This document shows positions 46,201 to 57,700 of a stretch of 64,000 bases of DNA, in pieces. The notes beneath the pieces were generated by a model. The model saw nothing but the letters and a program-made list of their open reading frames with translations. It was not told the DNA's origin and made no database searches. The stretch's first letter is position 1, and every line of letters begins with the position of its first letter. Location: the NCBI RefSeq assembly GCF_021462225.1, contig NC_061817.1, positions 2,534,095 through 2,598,094 of the forward strand. Direction: 5' to 3'. This DNA comes from Girardinichthys multiradiatus. Taxonomy: Eukaryota > Chordata > Actinopteri > Cyprinodontiformes > Goodeidae. The position numbers and the translations under genes were made by a program.

Positions 46201-49200
46201 AAGCAACCCTGTGTTTTACTTTGTTTGCTCTCGTGTGTCAGAGGAATGGGATTTGTCTGAAAAGATTTTCCTAGGGAATGCAACACTCCCTCCCTCGTTC
46301 TCACATGGAGGACTGTGTGCGTGCTCCTAATCCACCAAAGTGTTCACACAGTATGCAGGGTGTGTTTTTATTCCATGCTGCGCTGCTGGTGAAACATGTT
46401 CAGACATATCTCTGTACTCTATTATTTCATGAGCAGCAACATTGAGGCACCACCAGGAACCAATGCTTGAATATGCAAAAATACTGTGAACACCAATAAC
46501 CCATCTTATGATGATTAGAAAGACAAAGTACAGCGTCATTCGCTCACATCATGAAAAGAATGAAAGCTGTATACTCAACCATGCAATCATTTGCATTTTT
46601 ATCATGACAGCAAAATGATTCAGAATGACAGAGCTCACATGTTGTCAGATGTTCAGAGTACTGACACCAGCACCTAAAGGTCTGTAGCCTACTGAGGGAA
46701 TGCCGATGTTCGCAGACAGCCCAAACTCTAGGGATTCACAGTCAATGATGCACTTAAGTATTACCCGCTGGTTAAAAATGCACCACTGTGGAAAAGCAGG
46801 AGTATCCGCCTGATATGACATTAACCTAACCACCAACTTGACAACAAGCAGGGAGCAGAAGAATGTGTCATCAGTTTAATAACTCCACCAACAACACACA
46901 GTGTGAGCAACTCTAAATAGCTGTTGGTTTTTGCTGTTCTCAAACAACCTTAGTGTTAAGTTTTCTTTTAAATATGCCCCTCCCTTTCAGCATACAGGGC
47001 TGAAGCGTTCTCATTTTACTGTGGAATCACAAACAGTATCTGTTTAACAAGTCCTTGTTTTCTTCCTAGGAAGGCAACAGCCTCAGGTAGTGTTTTATAA
47101 CACCGAGAAGCAGCACCTAACCACCCTACATCCTTTTGTCTACAACTTTCAACAATTCATGAGACAAAGGTCTACCATAAATAATTAATGAGCTAGAAGG
47201 CAAATGATTCAACATCAAACACTGGCAGAAGCCATTAACTTTGCTGACCTAATCTGAAAAGGTTTGTAGGTCTGCCACAATTACTAATAATCATAAAATC
47301 ACAAATATATTTTCATGCCTTCATTTAGCTAGAAAACAACACTTTCTCTGGGATTTTCACCAAACAGTGGACTACAACAGTGATACAGTTTACATTCTTC
47401 AAATGTTTTAATGCGAACATAGCCAAGGAATAAATGCATTCAATTCCAATAAATGTTCATAATGATTTAAACGCCGGTCAAATTAAATCTTTTTACATGG
47501 TAGTGGTAAACACATGGAATTGCCATTTAAAACTGAAACAACTAATCAATTTAATCGATTAAAATCAACTATTAAAATAGTTGTCAACTAATTTAGTCAT
47601 CGATTAGTTGCTTTGTAATCACGTCTAGCCATATGCGGTCTATTTTTTAAACACAATCTGTTACAATTGCCGCCAATGTGTGGCAGTTATGAGCCACCGA
47701 ACGCTGTGATCTATCGGTAGAGCAGTAGAAGAAGAAATCAGCCAATAGTTGGCCTTGTTTTGACATGACGTTCCATGAGCATGGATCTATACACTGTACT
47801 GTTGCACATGTGTGCACTGCTTTGTTAATCACAGTAACGTTATTTTGGTCTTTTTCGTGTTTCTTATGCAGGAAAAAAAAAACAAGCAACAATGAACGAA
47901 TAGATGTGGACGCTCACATGCTAGGAAATGACATGAGACCACTATCCATGGTGGTAGAATACCTTACATACCATTTGTATGGTATTCTACCTCATTTTTG
48001 TATTTTATGCCTAAAAATGAACAAATATTTTATACAGTTGAGCTCATTTGTTCCTTCCTAAACACAATTATCTTGTGCTTTCCTTTTTCATAATGAAAAT
48101 TTGTTCTTAGCTTATATGGGGAAATAAAGGCTAAAAAAATTTAATACTAAAACCTGATGAATCAATTAATCATAAAAATAATCGACAGATTAGTCGATTA
48201 TGAAAATAATCGTCAGTTGCAGCCCTGTTGCCATTTCTTTTTTATATGACGGATTGTCATATGTGACGACTTAAAAGCAACCTGCGAAAGGAAATTAACA
48301 GGTTTGGATTTGAGTGTGGTACCGGTGATTAGGTTGGGACATCTTCTGTGGTCTACAAATGAAACCATCCTTTGACAGAGCCTATGTCCCAGCAGACACT
48401 TGCTTAAACTCAAGTGTTCAACATATTAAAACTAATTTCAACAGAAAACGTATGTGGAACACAGGATGAAGTTCACCTGACTATCCACTCATTTCCTCTT
48501 TATGCACTACCTCTTAATACCTAATGGTGGATATAAGAGAAGAAGACCTTACTCAACAAGGTGACCCTAACACGCCCTGCTAATGATCAGACAGCAGTGA
48601 CCCTTTAGGTCTCAGACATTTATCAGTGTTACTGACACAAACACACATGGAATTACTGGGACACGAATGCATTTCAATAGTACCTTAAGTATATAACAAA
48701 AACAGGGATTAGCAAACAATCCCTCTGTTAAATTTTGAGACCGCCAAGAGGTAAGTGACTTAACAGAACCACACATTGCTCTGACTCTTTTACAATGTTA
48801 CAACATATTAGTCATCAGCAACTCAATGGAAAGGATGGACAGTTGAGTGAAGACAAAAACACTAAGTGATTATGCAAGCGGCTGGCAGCTCTCACTATCA
48901 GATTGTACAACAGGTCATGTGGAAGAAAGGCTAGATCCACTTAATTAATCTTCCCTCTCCACTGTTTGGAACCATTAAGTGAGGAAATTTAACATGGTCC
49001 AGATGAGTTTTAGTTATACAAAAACACAAGTTAACTTTATGAGGGCTCTTGAGAATACACAACTTAGTTAGGTTGCATAAGTTGATGAGTTGGGATTCTA
49101 GTACAAAACATTTCAAAGCACAACTTAAGCAGAAAAGCTCAATTAGCCCTAATACATACCTAGACATTTTAATAGTGCATAACTGTGCAACAATAACTGC

Positions 49201-50245
49201 AGCTATGTTAAGTCCTCTATCATGATCCATTTGAAAATAAGGATCCTGTTATTGCAGATTGTACAATAAATGTTCTGATCATAAAGCATTCACTTCCTGT
49301 ATGATTCAACACGTAATCTATCTCACAAAAACTATTTAATCAGTAGATGGTCAACTGTCTTAGCTAACTGAAGACAGCTATATGTCACCCAGTAGAGATG
49401 AAGCTATATTTACACAGGTTCGTGACAGCTTGTTCTCTGAAGGATCTTGGGCCTTCCTATCAAACAAATCTTAGGGCTAATCTGTTAAATATAAATCCTT
49501 TTGGTATGAATTTTATAACGTACAACTCACGGAATAGCAATCACAGTAGATCTGTTAAAGTCAGCTGTAAACCTGGTTGTATTTAAAACAAGTAGAACTG
49601 CAGCGCTCTTTTATAGAGTATGTTTTTCGTATATTTTATCGTGTATTTTCAGCACCTTGAATTGTCTTGTTGCTGTATAAATAAACCCGCCTTAGCTAAA
49701 ACGCATCTACCCAACTGTCACCTAATACTTCATAGACTTGGCCTGGTCGATCATTCACTAAAACTGGTTTCAGGTGAATAAAAGCAAAATATAAAAAATC
49801 CATCAGAAATTACACAGCTAGCTGAGGACAAAATACGTAGCTCCACAGAAACTGACAGTTTTCCTAACTGTTTGAACCCCTTATTTGGACACTTTGAGTT
49901 GATGTTATAGCAAAGCACACGTTCCTAAACCAAAAACAAATAAAATAGACATTTTACTAATAAAAGAATTAAGACAGACGATGGGGTTGCTTGCTTACTT
50001 GCTACAGAAACTACTAGCCTAGCAGCTAACGCTGAACATAACAGCTGATCGGCTAACATCAGATCCTTTAAACCTCTGAAAAGGGAACCAGTTTGCTAAC
50101 TTCCTCATAGTTTCCTTTTCATGTTAATATAAAAACACAGGTAGGTAAGCTCCGGGGACAAAAACATACCCAAGTATATGTCTCCAAACGATCCGCTTCC
50201 AATTTTTCTGCCCAGTCTGTATCGGTTTCCGACTCTCAACTCCAT
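40192..50245 (-). CDS. csnk1d: csnk1d, casein kinase 1 delta (nine coding exons, 405 residues)
   Basis: Join on the minus strand: 50245-50170, 45233-45123, 44048-43900, 43703-43475, 43380-43210, 43069-42921, 42604-42436, 42316-42204, 40242-40192; total 1218 nt including stop. The product is a monomeric Ser/Thr kinase of nucleus, cytosol and centrosome acting on clock (PER), Wnt and p53 pathways. Visible features: glycine loop [12 protein letters not shown] (residues 15-26), ATP lysine in VAIKLE, catalytic [21 protein letters not shown], the CK1 signature NTHLGIEQSRRDD, the nuclear-signal-like KAATKRQKY, and a Ser/Thr-rich autoinhibitory tail ending GLQSAAPR. The human protein has 415 residues; the difference is in the tail linker. 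The isoform closest to delta-1 is assumed. csnk1e is excluded by tail sequence and by the slc16a3 neighbour. Confidence 0.96.
42204..42316 (-). CDS. csnk1d: csnk1d exon 8
   Basis: Acceptor tttgtctgtag and donor tcccag|gtacta. Encodes [20 protein letters not shown] and then [18 protein letters not shown], part of the regulatory tail. Phase 0 end. Confidence 0.93.
42436..42604 (-). CDS. csnk1d: csnk1d exon 7
   Basis: Acceptor tgtgtgtcag and donor cacacag|gtcaac. Encodes [20 protein letters not shown] and the following [10 protein letters not shown] to LNPASHT. It splices directly to GMEKER, lacking about ten residues that the human tail has between SHT and GME. Confidence 0.9.
42921..43069 (-). 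CDS. csnk1d: csnk1d exon 6
   Basis: Acceptor tccctttag and donor aaattt|gtaagt; 149 nt. Encodes [20 protein letters not shown] and [17 protein letters not shown], the end of the kinase domain. Confidence 0.95.
43210..43380 (-). CDS. csnk1d: csnk1d exon 5
   Basis: Acceptor ttcatacag and donor acccct|gtgagc; 171 nt. Encodes [40 protein letters not shown] and up to CKGYP. Confidence 0.95.
43475..43703 (-). CDS. csnk1d: csnk1d exon 4 (catalytic loop and DFG)
   Basis: Acceptor gtctttctag and donor ggcattg|gtaaga; 229 nt. Encodes [40 protein letters not shown] and [14 protein letters not shown]. The long plus-strand frame 43425-43877 is its shadow. Confidence 0.96.
43900..44048 (-). CDS. csnk1d: csnk1d exon 3
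   Basis: Acceptor ttttcttttag and donor cagatg|gtgaga; 149 nt. Encodes [20 protein letters not shown] and [12 protein letters not shown]. Contains the hinge (MELLGPS). Confidence 0.95.
44395..44520 (-). repeat. SINE tail fragment in csnk1d intron 2
   Basis: Reverse of the 60840-60950 tail: tgccctgcgatagaccggcg and a copy of the acccactact..gcggtagaaaatgac end. Head missing. Confidence 0.7.
44672..44850 (+). repeat. tRNA-derived SINE in csnk1d intron 2
   Basis: The head has an A-box-like tggtgtagcggtagagcagg and a B-box-like gggttcaattcc. The body is tgcatgtctgtcccccttct, and the tail tcaataaaacttttagtgcc is followed by an A-rich end. Its length (~180 bp), tail and broken acceptor-stem complementarity argue for a SINE, not a functional tRNA. 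Confidence 0.75.
45123..45233 (-). CDS. csnk1d: csnk1d exon 2
   Basis: Acceptor tctgttcag and donor ggcggag|gtatta; 111 nt. Encodes [20 protein letters not shown] and [16 protein letters not shown], with the ATP-binding lysine. Confidence 0.96.
45240..47519. other. csnk1d intron 1, left part, nothing recognised
   Basis: No conserved frames or transposon ends recognised; low-complexity aaat repeats near 46140. Confidence 0.4.
47529..48227. mobile_element. hAT-like MITE with 8-9-bp target duplication in csnk1d intron 1
   Basis: The 9-mer ttgccattt lies at 47520-47528 and 48228-48236. Ends are related in inverse: right end cgtcagttgcagccctg, left end aaactgaaacaactaatc. Subterminal arrays of atcgattaat-type text on both sides (47540-47620 and 48155-48215) are typical of a common fish hAT family. 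No transposase. Confidence 0.7.
48240..49385. other. csnk1d intron 1, middle part, nothing recognised
   Basis: No frame, RNA or repeat with recognisable ends seen. Confidence 0.35.
49390..49695 (+). repeat. LINE-like 3' tail fragment
   Basis: Ends gcaccttgaattgtcttgtt and gctgtataaataaacccgcc, a 3' signature shared by fish non-LTR elements. The 62-codon frame before it is too short to classify. Confidence 0.35.
50170..50245 (-). CDS. csnk1d: csnk1d exon 1, start codon
   Basis: ATG at 50243-50245; [20 protein letters not shown] and then GDIYL, with donor acttgg|gtatgt. The 76-nt coding length ends in phase 1, as expected for CK1 delta. The glycine-rich loop is complete here. Confidence 0.97.
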
Positions 50246-51598
50246 GTTAATAAATCTGTCGTCGGCTAGCAAGCACGCTCGCTAGCTCCAAAATGTTGAA
50301 AATATGGTCAGCTTTAAAGCTCGAGCTGGTTTACAAGCAGAATAGAATCAAGCAGTCGACCCTGGAGATCCGTTCAAACGACAAATTCGGTTCTTCTGTA
50401 TGCTGTATCCGGAAGAAGTCGGCTCGGACAATCTTTCGCCTCTTCTTTTAAAATGTTAAAAATGTCATATTGCGACAATATGCCGTTTGTAAGAAAGTTT
50501 AATCGCTGTACTTTATGCTCTTGCAGTTTTTAAAATCGTTACGCCTGAAATTCCCACGGATGAAGACGGATTTTGAAAAGATTCCCTCGGGTACTTAGCA
50601 CAGTGTTTCTTGTTCAGATTAAACTGCTCTATGTTAGGACCTTGCTCAGCAATCTGCTGGGTCGGGGACGTCACTTCCCTGTTAAGATTATGGGGGAGGA
50701 CACGACCAAAGAGCCTCTTGTTACAGATCCTCCAACAGATACTACTATCAGTAACAAGCCCCATCAACCCTGAAGCATGAAGGTCGGTCAAAAAAACAAG
50801 ACGTCTTAACAAGGATTTATTTAGCTATAATAAAGTCCGCTAAAATTCACAAAAGCTCGTTCCAGTTCCAGTCCATTCAAACTTGTTTAGTATGTCTCTT
50901 AGATGCCTTATTAGTTACACCTGATTTTTTGTCACATTATGCACCTGTATGTCTAACAGTTTTATATAAAACCGCGCTGTGAGGTTTTTTGAATGTTAAA
51001 TGTTTCTTCCACTCGTGCCGTTCATTTCAGGTTTCCACGTTAATGTCCCTTTGTTGTACGCTTCCTGTGAATTCATATTAGAGGCTAGTCTTATGAAACT
51101 AAAAGGCTCTGGTTCCACTCGACAACAAAAGATCGGTGCCTTTGTCCCTCTGGCTTCTGTCCATCTTGAAGTGGTCAATGAAATGCACGATTTCATTCTT
51201 CAGGCTATAGAAAGAAGAAAAATAATCACAGATAAAATATAAATAAGAAATATTTCCACTTTTCAATATTAATTTAAAGAAACCCAGCACTTTAAATAAA
51301 ACGTGAACATGTATTTTAATTCGTTTAATCACTAGATTAAAATAGTTTTTTAGTATGTTTATACGGTTCCTTTTTGTTACAGCTAAATTCTTGTTATTGT
51401 TCATCTTCTTATTCTTCTTAGTATTTTTATCATCATTATTATTATTATTATTATTATTGTTGAAGATCAACGGTGCTCAATCTACGATCGAACACTGTAT
51501 GCTTTGGACACCGCGCCTTTATTCTGAAAGGATAAAGTCGGAAGTAGTTGTTTGCCTTGGGATTTCCTGGTTTCTTTTCCATCTGAAAGTGCAGAGAA
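50246..51598. promoter_or_regulatory. Divergent upstream region of csnk1d and engase
   Basis: 1353 bp separate the two start codons, so both promoters lie here. An ETS-type CCGGAAG at 50409-50415 lies 164 bp above the csnk1d ATG, and a GGAAGTAG lies near 51539, 60 bp above the engase ATG. No TATA box is evident near either. A 66-codon frame at 50573-50773 and an (ATT)n tract are also inside. Transcription starts cannot be placed. Confidence 0.5.
51427..51462 (+). repeat. (ATT)n microsatellite
   Basis: About ten att units, 140 bp before the engase start codon. Confidence 0.9.
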
Positions 51599-51717
51599 AT
51601 GGCTTTAGCTGGTGATAAAAACGAGATCCTTGGAGAACACGGGTTTCCATCTGCTAGTAATGTCCACAGAAGTGGAGACAAGACTGAAGACGGGGAAGAT
51701 GACAGCAAAAAAACAAG
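51599..51717 (+). CDS. engase: engase exon 1, start codon
   Basis: gagaaATGG context, donor acaag|gtagtg. Encodes an acidic, polar N-terminus ([14 protein letters not shown]). The start is chosen because no upstream in-frame ATG links to the splice-compatible frame. Confidence 0.8.
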
Positions 51718-54700
51718 GTAGTGTCCCAAGAAAAAAACTTCTTTACATGCGATGTCACTATGGTTACTAGCAGGTTAAAGTTTGTAGCTTCAGTCTAAAC
51801 AAAAAACGCCCTGTCTATGGCTTTAACGCATAAATGATGTGGTCTTTGTAAGGTTGTTTGAAACTTAACCTCAAGTGAACAGATCCATACACCATAGATG
51901 GATCCACCATTTTTATTAATCAAAGATCGAGTAAAAAAAGGGTCAACAAAGTTAGGTACATCCCAAAAATGCTATAAGTATGTACTTTGTACATGAGATT
52001 TTAGAGTTGGGGGCTGTGTGTCTTGGTTTTATCATGACTGTACAGTTGTGCTGAAACAAGCAGGTACAAGCAGCAGCTCTTAGTCTTCTGTGCTTCTATA
52101 AAGTAAGTCTGGTGGTGGGGACAGTAAGTGATTCATATGCACCTAGATAACACACCAAACCGCTTTCAAGGGAGAGGGATTTCCCTGTACAAATGATACT
52201 GTTGGAGCTACCTACTCTGTGGCCTGTATGCTGGTCAGAGCTCACTAAGCTACAACTGATTGAAGACTCCATCAGCAGAATCTGGTCTCCTGCTAATTGT
52301 CCCTTGAACCCTGACTTTGTCTGCTTTTTTAATTTTTTTTCATAGTTTTTACAGCCACAGCAATACTTTTACTTTCACAAGCTTTTCTGTCTGGTTATTA
52401 ATAGGGCTGCATTATTTTAGGAAAACATGAAATTGCTATATAATTTGTGAATAGTACAAAATGACAATACCTGTTGTGATTAACCCACATTTTTGTGACA
52501 CTTCTCTTTCTGGATCTGGGGAGAGGCTTATGACTGTGTCCCTCTAGGTATTTTGTTGAGGGTTCTGTGGGAGTATGGAGTATCTTGGTAGCTTTTAAGG
52601 GCTATTTAGTTGCGTGTATGCCCAAAGCAAGACATCTGTCTGTATTCTCAGTATAAGTCAAGCTGCTGTAAACATAATGTTTTCAGTCCTGATTTAAAGG
52701 AACCAACAGTTTCTGCACATCTCAGGTTTTCAAGGAGTTTGTTCCACAGCTAAAGAGCATTGAAACTAAATGCTGCTTCACCTTGTGGAGTTCTGGTCCT
52801 GGAAACACTGAGTAGGCAGGTCTCTGAAAACCTGACAGTTCAGGCTAAATGGGTTATATTTGACAAGCAACTTGGTAATGTATTTTGGCCTCATACCATT
52901 TAATGCTTTGTAGACCAATAGAGTTTTGAGTTTCAGTTGATAGTAAGCTGTTTTGGTAACAGACTTAATGTGGATTTAAAATTTTAGATCTAAAGGTACA
53001 CCCAAGTTCTGCACAGTCTAATTGAGCACTGATCTCGACACTCCTGTTTTTTTTTTTTTTTTTAAACCAAACTATGGTTTCTGTCTAATCTCCATTCAGA
53101 TGAAGGGAATTCTGACCCATCCTTTCATTTTTATTTCTTCAGGTTTGAGTCCTGTTTTGATCAGCCTGTGGACTCAAGTGTTCATGAGATAATCAAGTTG
53201 ACGCCTTCCTCTCTTCCTGGTAAGGTGACATAGCCTGCATGATGATGTGTTGTGTTGTGCTGGTTTTATGTTTATTTCCTGTTCCAGCTGAACATTATGA
53301 TGCAGAGACAACCGAACCTATCAGCTGTGGTCTATCCTCCATGGATGAGTTGTTGTCATGGAACCGAAGCAAGGCAAACTCCTTTAACGTGGCAGTTGTT
53401 CCTCTGGCACCTCGGGAGCCCCGTCTGGTCAACTGTCTACGTCGGACATTGGTGTCTCACGACATGATGGGTGGCTACCTGGATGACCGGTATTTATTTC
53501 TAATTGACCCATGATTTTTATCTTTGGTTAATAAATACATTTTGACGTTTTCCTTTTAGAAGATTTTTTTGGAAGGTGTGCATTAAAATCGATGTGTTAT
53601 AATGAAATTTCTTACTTCTCTTTTTAAGTTTTATCCAAGGCACAAATTCAGAGGCACCATATGCCTTCTACCATTGGCAGTACATAGATATTTTCAACTA
53701 CTTCACACATCACTTGGTTACTATTCCTCCAGCCGTGTGGACAAATGCTGCACATAAACACGGAGTCATAGTTCTCGGTAAGCAACAAAATGCAGTATAG
53801 TAGACACACAGTATGCTGAAGTTGTTTTTACAGCGATTTGCAAAAGTGTTCACACCCCTTTGAACTATTACACATTTGTTCATGTTATGGTGAAATATTT
53901 CAATATACAGTGGTGTGAAAAAGTTGTTTGCTCTCTTCCTGATTTCTTGTTTTTTTGCATGTTTGTCACACTTAAGTGTTTCAGATCATCAGACAAATTT
54001 AAATATTAGTCAACACAAGTAAACACAAAATGCAGTTTTTAAATGAAGTTTGTCTTTATTAAGGGACAAAAAAATGCAAACCTATATGGCCCTTTGTGAA
54101 AAAGTGAATGCCCCCTCCGTTCCTGATGAACTCAAGGAACTCAGAGGTCCTTGAGTTCATCAGGCCACACCCAGGCCTGATTACTGCTACACTTGTTCTC
54201 AATCAAGAAACCACTTAAATAGGACCTGCCTGACAAGGTGAAGTAGACCAAAACATCCTCAAAAGCTAGACATCATGCCGAGATCCAAAGAAATTCAGGA
54301 ACATATGAGAAAGAAAGTAATTGAGTTCTATCATTCTGGAAAAAGTTGCAAAACCATTTCTAAAGCTTTGGAACTCCAGCGAACCACAGTGAGAACAATT
54401 ATCCACAAATGAAGAAAACATGGAGCAGTGGTTAACCTTTCCAGGAGCTGCTGGCCGACCAAAATTACCCCAAGAGCGCAGCAAAGACTCATTCAAGAGG
54501 TCACAAAAGACCCCACAACAACTTCCAAATAACTGCAGGCCTCACTTGTCTCAGATACGGTCAGAGTTCATGTCTCCACCATAAGAAAGAGACTGGGCAA
54601 AAATGGCCTGCATGGCAGAGTTCCAAGATCAAACCATTGCTGGACAAAAAGAACATTAAGGCTTGTCTCAAATTTTCCAGAAAACATCTTGATGATCCCC

Positions 54701-57700
54701 AACACTTTGGGGAAAATGCTCTGTGACGAGACAAAAGTTGGGCTTTTTAGAAGGTGTGTGACCCAATACATCTAGCGTAAAAGCAACACCGCATTTCAAT
54801 AAAAGAGCATACCACCAGTAAAATATGGTGGTGGCAGTGTGGGGCTGTTTTGCTGCTTCAGGACCTAAAAAAGACCCATTGTAATAAATGGAACCATGAA
54901 TTCTGTTGTTTACCAGAACATCCTTAAAGAGAATGTCTGTCCATCTGTTCGTGACCTCAAGCTGAAATGAACTTGGGTTCTGCAGCAGGACAGTGATCCA
55001 AAACACACCAGCAACTCAACTTCTGAATGGCTAAAGAAAAACAAAATAAAGACTTTGGAGTGGCCTAGTCAAACTCCTGGCCTGAATCCTATTGAGGTCC
55101 TGTGGCATGATCTTAAAAAGGCTCTTCATGCTTGAAAATCCTCCAATGGGCCTAAATTACAACAATTCTGCAAAGATGAGTGGGCCAAAATTCTTGGATG
55201 TACTCCTGAACCGTCCACCCATCATTTTGCTCGGGATCAGGAGTTGTGTGCACTGACGATTCTCCCTGGAGGAAAATCCATTAACAAGACAACTATTAGT
55301 TGTGCACTCCACACTTCTGGCCTCTATGAATGCGTGGTAAGTAGAAAAGCCATTGAAAGCCAGAATAAGTTGTATTTGCAGCTTGCCATACACTATGTAG
55401 GGGATACAACAAACATGTAGATAAGGTGCTCTGGTTTAGATGACTGAACTGACAAAACTGAAATTCTGGCCTTCACGCAAAATGCTAAATGTGAAGGAAA
55501 ACTAACACACCATCTCAGCTGTAAAACCTGGTGCTGTGGAGATCATTTTCTTCAGCAGGGACAGGGAAGCTGGTCAGAGTTGATGGAAAGAATAATACAA
55601 AATAAATACAGGACAGAAAACCTGTTCGAGCCTGCAAAGGACTTGAGAGTAAAGGATGACTACAAACGTAGGCTAAACCTTTAAGTTTGGTATTTTAAAA
55701 AAAACAACAATTGTGTTGTTCAACCTCATAAAATCACAACAAATAACATCGAAGATTTTGGTTTGACAAATGATGAAAACGTTGAAGAGGTATGATTACT
55801 TTTGCAAGGCTTTACATATTGTTTGTTCGGTGTCAGTATTAGAAGTAGGGATGGACGATATATTGGCACTGACGTCTGTACTGGCCAATGTTAGTCATTT
55901 TTTAACATATTGGTATCGGGTGCTGGTAACTGCCATGATGCTCCGTCAGCCATCATTTATTTCTTTCAAGACAAATGAGGAACAATTTCTTCTTCGTGGG
56001 CAATAACAACAAAACAGGACCCTCTATAACTAAATTACATGCATACACATTTTCTTCACCAATGTTTTTAAATCCAAACCATTACAAATGAAATGCCTTT
56101 GTTTTAACTGATTTATACAAAGAATCAAAATACAAAAAAATAATATACACCATTTACACATCATTTATGAATGTATAAGCATTACAAAATGGCGCTGACA
56201 GCCAATATTAATATCAGATATTGATATCGGCATTAATTTTGATATTGGTGCATCACCAATTAGAAGTAATAAAATAGTCAAGTCAGGCAGGCTGGAGGTT
56301 CTGAGTTTGAACCTACTGGTTAGCTAAGCTTATTCCTGGGTGACTGCCTTTTATACTGTGTTGCTTAAATTGTTATTTTCCTAATATTATTGAAACACAT
56401 AGCCACCTGTATACCTGAGCAGAATAAAGTCGGTTTTCAAATTGCACACAGAGGTCTAAAAGAATAACTTCTATTACAAATAAGTTTTAGGATTCTCTGT
56501 TTTACATAAATATGGACAAACAAAAAGTATAAAAGGAGAGGGAACAGCGTGCAGGAATTGGCCACGAGTCAGGAATCAAATGTGGAGCATCTCTGACACT
56601 ACTGTATGCGTTGTGCTTGCTCTACCGGTTTGGCTATGAGGCCAATCCACTTTTGTAAAATTATGATGACGCAACAAATTTAGTTGCGGGTCTGACCTGT
56701 CTTCACATCTTCTGTTGTAATATGAAACACTGGCCTGCTTTCTAGGAACTTTCATCACTGAATGGACTAATGGAGCTGCAATGTGCGAGGCCTTCCTGAA
56801 GGATGAGGAGTCCTACCGGGCAGTGGCTGACAAACTAGTCCAGATCAGTCAGTATTATGGCTTTGAGGGCTGGCTCATTAATATAGAGAATGCTCTGAGT
56901 GTGAGTAATACATCTGCACTTCTCCTCACACCACTTCTGACCACAAACTCTGATATCCTCCGTTGCTGCATGCATGTTATTTGAAAGACCACTTTAGTTG
57001 TGCATTTATTTGTAAAAAGCATAAGCACTAAAAAACATTTTTTTTTAAATCAAACTGACTTAAAAAAATTTAAATAGACGGTTTAATATAAAAAACACTT
57101 GTGAAAAATCTTAAATAAATCACCATTTTTATGGTAGATCTAAAAGCTATAGAAACAGTTAAGCTCAACCAGATCATGCACCGCTAACACACACAAGTTA
57201 TGTCAGATCTCTTGTACCATAGAAACTTAAAGAACAACACAAATAACTCTTACCAACCCCTATGTTGTGGTAGCTCACAGTAACACGCACAGAAAATGAT
57301 TTAGTTGTTAATTTTACTGATAGGTGTATTTCTTCCATGTACAGTTGCCACTTCAAACACTTTGTATTCATCCTTGTTTTAGATGTGGCGGTATCATATT
57401 CTCACATAATAATTATATAAATGTATAGTATTTACCCCCCGTAGCTGTGGCCGCAAGGTCTGCGGTGCCTGTCGCGGCGGCAATCCCAGAACCCGGTGGT
57501 GGACACCGGCAGTAAGGGATGCTGTTAAGTTGAAGAAGGAGTCCTATCGGCTGTGGTTGGCTTGTGGGACTCCTGAGGCGGCTGACGGGTACCGTGAGGC
57601 CAAGCGTGCTGTGGCCCGGGCTGTGGCAGAGGCGAAAACTCGGACCTGGGAGGAGTTCGGTGAGGCCATGGAGAAGGACTACCGGTTGGCCTCGAAGCGA

